From Angomonas ambiguus (lineage: Eukaryota; Euglenozoa; Kinetoplastea; Trypanosomatida; Trypanosomatidae), in assembly GCA_019695575.1 (NCBI GenBank), contig JADNSB010000010.1, positions 62,001-126,000 on the forward strand: a stretch of DNA of 64,000 bases, written 5' to 3'. Under the pieces are notes generated by a model. That model saw only the letters and a list, made by a program, of their open reading frames with translations. It ran no database searches and was not told the DNA's origin. Each line of letters opens with the position of its first letter. The stretch's first letter is position 1. This document shows positions 59,001 through 64,000 of the stretch, in pieces. The position numbers were made by a program, and so were the translations under genes.

Positions 59001-62000
59001 GAGGTGACGAAAGCGGCGTAGGCGTCCACCACATACCGCACCTGTGACGCTCCGTGCTCCATGGCGCTCTCGATCTTGGACTGTAAGTGGGCGAAGATCA
59101 GTTTCTGCTTTTCTTCCGGGGAGAGGTTGATGACAGACCCACCGGCTGTGGCCCCCTCGCCGCGACGGGCCTCCACGGCACTAAAGTCTCTCGTGATGAT
59201 GGGGCAGCTCTTCATGTCATGGGCACCAAAACACACCTTACACGTTTGCTTCGTGAACACCTTTTCAAAAAAGATTTCCTCCTTGGCGGGGTTCTGCAGC
59301 TCCTCCTCGGTAAGCGAGCGGAAGCCCTGCTGGTCCTCGCGGAGGAGAGAGCCCCCATCCCCACCAAACAGCTCCGCTAGCAGCTGGAGCGCTTTGCTGT
59401 GGAGAGTGCGACGGCTGTGTGGCATCAGGTGAACATAAAGGTAGCCGGCGAGCACTCGCTCGTGCAACAGGCACAGACGCTCAATCAACGCTTCCAGTCG
59501 TTCATAATCGTGAGGGACGGAGCGTAGTTTGAAAGCCTTCTTATACAACATTAGTAAAAACCCTGCCACCACCGCATCGACCGGCTGTGTAGTACTGTTG
59601 GCAATACGAGCCCGTATCTCTTCCATCACATCGCCCTTCAGACGGTCGTTGCTGGCCGCGTACTTGAACTCTCTCCAAGGCGCGCTCGGTCCTGTCTGCG
59701 CCCCACAGCTGCTGCACTGCAGGCGGCTACTCCACTCGGAGTTCTCCCCGTGACACCAGAGACACACCCAGCTGCCTTCGGTATTGGTGTAGGCCACCAC
59801 CCCAGTAGGGGTGTACACCCGCTGATGATGCGGGGTACTAGGGGTCACGGCCTGCTGCGCCTCCTGGTCCTCAATGACAGCGGGGTCCACCCCTCGCTCC
59901 AGAAGGGCGGCACGTCGACTCTGACGGTGTAACTCCATGCGACGAGACGCCTCTTGATGAAGGGCCGCCACATCAAGCGTCTCTCCGTCGACGCCCTCCT
60001 CGTGACGCCCTAGCGACGGAAGGAGTGGTACCTCGCTGGACACGGTGACGCCCGGAAGGAGAGGAGTAGCATCGGAGAGAACTTTCTTCTCGAATAAACT
60101 GAGTGCATCCAGCGGCTTCCGATGTGTGGGACGGGAGTGGCCGTCGACAGAGTGGGTACGACGAACGTTCTGTCGGAGACGCTGACGGGATTCCTCTCGC
60201 CGCTGCTTGCGCTTCTCTTTAAGGTGCTCCGCGTGGTCCTCGGAGAGGTGAAAACTAGGGATATGTTCCGGGGGTTGTGCCGCCACCACAGACATACAGT
60301 TCCCACACCGTCGCTCCTGATATACATTTTGGCTATCCAGTATACTCTGACATACGGGGCATACCAAGTCCCCCATTACCCGCATAAACTGAAGTTTAAA
60401 GTTTTCCGAAAAGTAAAAAACATTGTCAATGACGGCGTTGTAGAAGAGAACCAACTCCTGTTGCATGTGTAACTGAATCAACGTCCTCGCCGCGGGTATT
60501 AGGTGGTGGTGCAGGTTGGGGTGTAGATGGATCCCCACATCCTGCAACAGCCAACGGAACAAAAGCTTCAAGACCTGGTGGGCCTCCAATGAGTGATGAC
60601 TGACGTCGATGTGATGAAGAAACCACAGGGATACCTCCACTCCATCAATAATATGGCGCTTGGCAATGTTACGGGCCACATTCAGCGTCATCCAGGGGTC
60701 TGCACCCCGCATCAGAATCTGCAGTACATAAAGCGAGAGGTCTTTGGCCGCATCAGGGGTAAGATAATCGTTGTGGAACCACTGTTTATTCTTTCGATTG
60801 AGTAATTTAAAGTAAAACCAGGCCAGCTCCCAATGTACCACAGGGAGTGGGGCGTGTTGGTTCACCGTGGTCACTGGAGGTGCGTCAGACTCGGTCTTCG
60901 CGGTCGACGAGGTGCCCCCGGTGCGTAGTGTCTCGCTGTCTCCCTCGGTGCCCTCCTCAGCGGCGGTGGAGTCCTTCTCCTCCTCTTCCATCGGATTATA
61001 CGCCGACATGTATTCCCTCGCCTCACTGACAATTTTGAAAAAGATTAGAAACGGGGTGGGGTGGGGGATGGCGGCACCTCGGGCCTCTCGGGCCTTGGTT
61101 CCAAGTACCTCTATGGCCGTCTTTCTGCGCACGGCTTCAATCTTGGTGAACTCGCTGTGGGGTTCCTGGTCCATAGCCTCCCACCGCTGTAGGGCCGCCT
61201 CCTCCCGCCGGAGTTGGTCCTCCAGTCGACTGGCCTCCTTCTCCAGTACTTCACAGCCTTTCACGTAGCGCTTTAAAATCTGCACCGCTAGCAAGGGCGA
61301 GGACTGCCGCTGGTGATGCACCCCACAACGAAGCAGCAACCGGGCGGCGACCTCGGCGGAGAGGCTGTACTGCACTCCCACCGCTAAGTTAGGCTCCACG
61401 TACCGCAGCCCATCGTCCGTGGGGAGGTCATAGCTTTCCATCTGAACCCCTCGAAAGCCATCCCCGCTGTCCGCACTGGGGTGATGCAGAGTGTAGGCAA
61501 TCTCCGCCCGACGCAGTCGGTGCCACTCTACAGGACCAAAGACACTACTACCACGGCCGTCCCCCTCCTCGGTCGCACGCAGCGCGTCCTTGGACCCGCC
61601 TGCACCGTGAGGGGAGGAGGAGCGACGAGGGACGGCGACCACGTCATAGGGCCGTACTTCTAGAAAGGTTTGAGGCACGTCCACCGACGACGCAGCATCT
61701 TGACGCTTAAATAAAGAAGAGCTGCCCGCCTCCAACAACCCCTCCACCTCACTGTTCGAGCTGGCGTTGAGGGTGGTAAGACTGGGCTCCATCTGAAGCA
61801 GTAGGAACAGTAGCTTGGAGTGGGGGACTCTTGTGTGGGAGGCCTTGATCATGATTTTACTCCACACCGTTGGGGTAATATTACACAGGTGAAACACACT
61901 TGACGAATTTTCGTTCTTCTCCTCGCTGGGGTAGACGGCCTCGGTGGACTCCTGGATCAGCTTCGCCAACACATCAAAGCACTCGTACTCCACCAAACAC

Positions 62001-63009
62001 TCCAGCAAGGTGGATTGAATCTTATCGCACGTACTGCGGTTGCTATGATCGGGAGAAAAAAGAGATGGTACTTTTTCTTTTAACAGTGCGGTCAGTCGCT
62101 CCAGGGTCTGTTTACTCGAGAGAGCCATCGCCTCTCCCACTGTGTCTCTCTTGACGGGGTGAGAAGCGGAGGAGGAGGCGGAAGGGTGTAGGAGGTGGTT
62201 GAGGAACTGGGCATCCTGTGCCGCCCGGGAGGTCTGCCACGTCGGCTCCACCATCGCCTCCAGCGCGGTCTTGATGAAGATGAGGTCCGGTATACGGTAC
62301 TCGGAGAGGATCACGTATAGTAACACGGCGGGGGACGGGGCATCGGGGTGGTAGATCAACCGCTCACAGAGCTCCATACTTCCAGATGAGTTTTGATACC
62401 CCTCGACGTAAAAGTGAAACAGAAACGCAAACGACTGATGAAATGAGGACGTCTTACCAAAGGAGGACTGCAAGGCAAGAGGAGGAGGCCCTGTGGTGCC
62501 CTCTGGTCTAGAAGGGAGGTCCCTACTCCCCATAGGAACCAAGGAGTGCACCTTGTGAGCGGTCTGCTCCCATGCCATCGACGGCTCCAACAGGCCCGCG
62601 CCTCCCTCTGCCTCGATCTGACTAAAGTAGCGTCGCAGGGACTGATACTTCTGTCGCCGCCTACTGCCCTTCCCAGTTCGGTGGGAAGAGGACCCGCCTC
62701 CAGTGCTACTAGCGGTGGTGTTGTCAATGCCGTACCCACTCTCGTACAGAAATAGATTGTTTTCGTTCAACAAAAGGTTCTTGTGAGGGACGGGGTTGGA
62801 GAAGTAATGGGGGCTGGTGGTAGATGCTAGGGGGTTCACCCACTGAGGGTTGCCAGTCTTTGGGTACACCGACGATTGATTGCCTTCCTTCGAGGGAAAT
62901 AAGAAGTGGTTTGTATTGCCGTTACTGTGGAGTCGCATAATACGAACACTATCGATGGCCCCTCGGTGAGAAAGCTCAAAAGGACGAAACACATTGTTGG
63001 ATCGACTTC

Positions 63010-63052
<43 letters not shown>

Positions 63053-63292
63053 CTGTTGAGAGCGATGGTTTCCCTGCCGGGGGGAGCGGGAACTCCGTTG
63101 CCTAGAAGAAGAGGTGGAAGCGGTATCGTGCTCTTCGCTACCAAAAGAAGTTTTAATATCCGACATTGCCTCCTCGGTAACGAAGGATTTACTCGTCTGT
63201 AGGCTACTGCCACTGCGCCTTCCCTTCTGGAGCGCTGCTGGGGTTCTCCCAAAGGAGGCCTTGGATGCATGGGCACTGAAGGAAACCTTCAT
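56024..63292 (-). CDS. Giant multi-zinc-module protein, probably RNA-binding (2422 aa)
   Basis: The start is the ATG at 63292. The first 39 residues hold Lys, Arg, Ser and no acidic residue, so a mitochondrial targeting sequence is possible. Six zinc-binding modules follow, with first cysteines at 978 (CPVC and CGNC pair), 1177 (RanBP2-type W-x-C-x2-C-x3-N-x10-C-x2-C), 1351 (C-x2-C-x3-H-x4-C), and three CCHC knuckles C-x2-C-x4-H-x4-C at 1533, 1727 and 1920. Spacing is 174-199 residues throughout. Between the later knuckles a helical segment recurs, with a core like A-x-x-L-x-x-x-(I/V)-P-x-x-(Y/W) (VLCHVPVEKRW, LFIHIPPRYI, LLRRIPVEYV), reminiscent of PPR-like hairpins. A probable coiled coil lies near 685-740. 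The C-terminal 90 residues are Asn/Arg-rich. CCHC knuckles and RanBP2 fingers usually bind single-stranded RNA. Role in RNA metabolism is inference; I do not recognise a named orthologue. Confidence 0.92.
63010..63051 (-). repeat. (AAT)n microsatellite in coding frame (poly-Asn)
   Basis: Pure ATT run on the plus strand giving an Asn run at about residues 81-94 of the zinc-module protein. Confidence 0.9.
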
Positions 63293-63947
63293 CTTTACCG
63301 TTTAATAATTATTGTTAGTTTTATTATTATTATGGTATACACAGCTCTGGCGACCCTACTTTCCCTACTACTGCTAATATTATTATTGTTATTCTTTCTA
63401 CTATTAGGCTGCCTAAAAATAGATTACTACTTTTTCTTTATGTTAATGTTTTTTTTTCACGGTTGGTCGTATCTTTCCTACTCTTTGTATTCTTATTATG
63501 ATTACTACTGCTTGTAAGGAATGAAAAAAAAAAAGTGTAGTTCAAAGACAGCTGCTGGGGAAAAGGTTCTTTTTACTGATTTCTTTTCTTCTTTGCTTTT
63601 CTAATCGTTATCTCGGGTGCGTAAATATATAAACTACTTTATTTAATTTTCGCTCCTCTACTAAAAATGAGGGCAGAAAAAAAAAAAGGGAAAAAAATCA
63701 AATATACTTTTTGTTTTCTTTAAGAGTTATGTTAAACAAAAAAATACGAAAAAAGGAAAAAAGGAGAATAGAAAAAAAAAAGGACACAATTAGTTTCACT
63801 TCAGTCTGTAAACGGTTTAGTAGTAAAAACACACAAAAACAAAGAAACCAAAAGATGCAAAAAAAAAACAAAAAAGGCTTTCCATATTTCGCTGTTGTTG
63901 TTATTTCATGGTGTAGTGTAGTGTGTGGAAATTGGTATCCTGTCAAA
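63293..63947. other. Intergenic region
   Basis: 0.65 kb of AT-rich spacer upstream of the zinc-module gene and downstream of the gene tail at the right edge. It contains the candidate acceptor at 63511-63535 and further A-runs near 63677-63700 and 63770-63782. A frame at 63698-63979 is mostly spacer translation. Confidence 0.65.
63511..63535 (-). promoter_or_regulatory. Candidate spliced-leader acceptor for the zinc-module gene
   Basis: On the minus strand an 11-T run is followed by CATTCCTTACAAG, with the AG at 63512-63511. The predicted 5' UTR is about 218 nt. Confidence 0.45.
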
Positions 63948-64000
63948 CTACAGTTTCTTTTTAGAGCCAGCAGTAGCACCAGAAATACGCGTCGGTTTGG
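63948..64000 (-). CDS. C-terminal tail of a further gene (partial, 5' part beyond window)
   Basis: Base composition changes from AT-rich spacer to balanced coding-like sequence at about 63945. One minus-strand frame gives KPTRISGATAGSKKKL and a TAG at 63950-63948. A basic C-terminus and a stop exactly at the composition boundary fit the end of a gene on the same strand as all the others. Too little is present to name it, and the frame choice is not certain. Confidence 0.4.
   Translation of the reverse strand, partial: KPTRISGATAGSKKKL

Noticed and set aside
63698-63979. Minus-strand frame across the right-hand gap
   Set aside because: Mostly Phe/Leu-rich spacer; a different frame ends with a plausible basic C-terminus exactly at the composition boundary.

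Overview
The window looks like a stretch of nuclear chromosome from a kinetoplastid protist, probably trypanosomatid-like. All well-supported protein genes (13 or 14 loci plus one gene tail at the right edge) lie on the minus strand, head to tail, and none needs an intron. Coding DNA has balanced base composition. The gaps are strongly AT-rich and carry long T-runs or C/T-runs on the coding strand, often followed by an AG upstream of an ATG. That is the signature of polycistronic transcription with spliced-leader trans-splicing and coupled polyadenylation. No spliced-leader gene, rRNA, tRNA, strand-switch region, transposon or virus-like element was recognised. The species cannot be named from sequence alone.

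Layout, left to right (genes are transcribed right to left). 1-5140: a nearly complete UBR1-type N-degron E3 ubiquitin ligase, its last residues cut by the window edge. 5590-13800: a 2736-residue protein I do not recognise. 14315-18007: a large low-complexity protein ending in a possible C2-like domain. 18800-29818: three consecutive asparagine-rich proteins, one with a single transmembrane segment and one with an N-myristoylation motif. 30456-33665: a disordered protein with a polybasic, cysteine-bearing C-terminus. 34041-35627: a PAQR/haemolysin III family membrane protein. 35917-38646: a coiled-coil protein. 39843-41015: a serine racemase/threonine dehydratase-like fold-type-II PLP protein whose catalytic lysine is replaced by histidine. 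41486-45571: a 1361-residue YEATS-domain chromatin protein with an AT-hook. 47151-49844: a C2 plus ankyrin locus that reads as one gene with two compensating frameshifts. 50628-55286: a large protein with a tentative FKBP-like domain and TPR-like C-terminus. 56024-63292: a 2422-residue protein with six zinc-binding modules at near-constant spacing. 63948-64000: the tail of a further gene.

The genes do not form a metabolic pathway, which is normal for kinetoplastid gene arrays. Two themes link them. The first is expansion of (AAT)n microsatellites on the coding strand, which gives long poly-Asn runs in many of the proteins and also occurs in the gaps. The second is ordinary eukaryotic domains (UBR box, YEATS, PAQR, PLP fold II, C2, ankyrin) embedded in unusually long, low-complexity polypeptides. 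The observations most worth following are the apparent PLP pseudoenzyme, the periodic zinc-module protein and the frameshifted C2-ankyrin gene.
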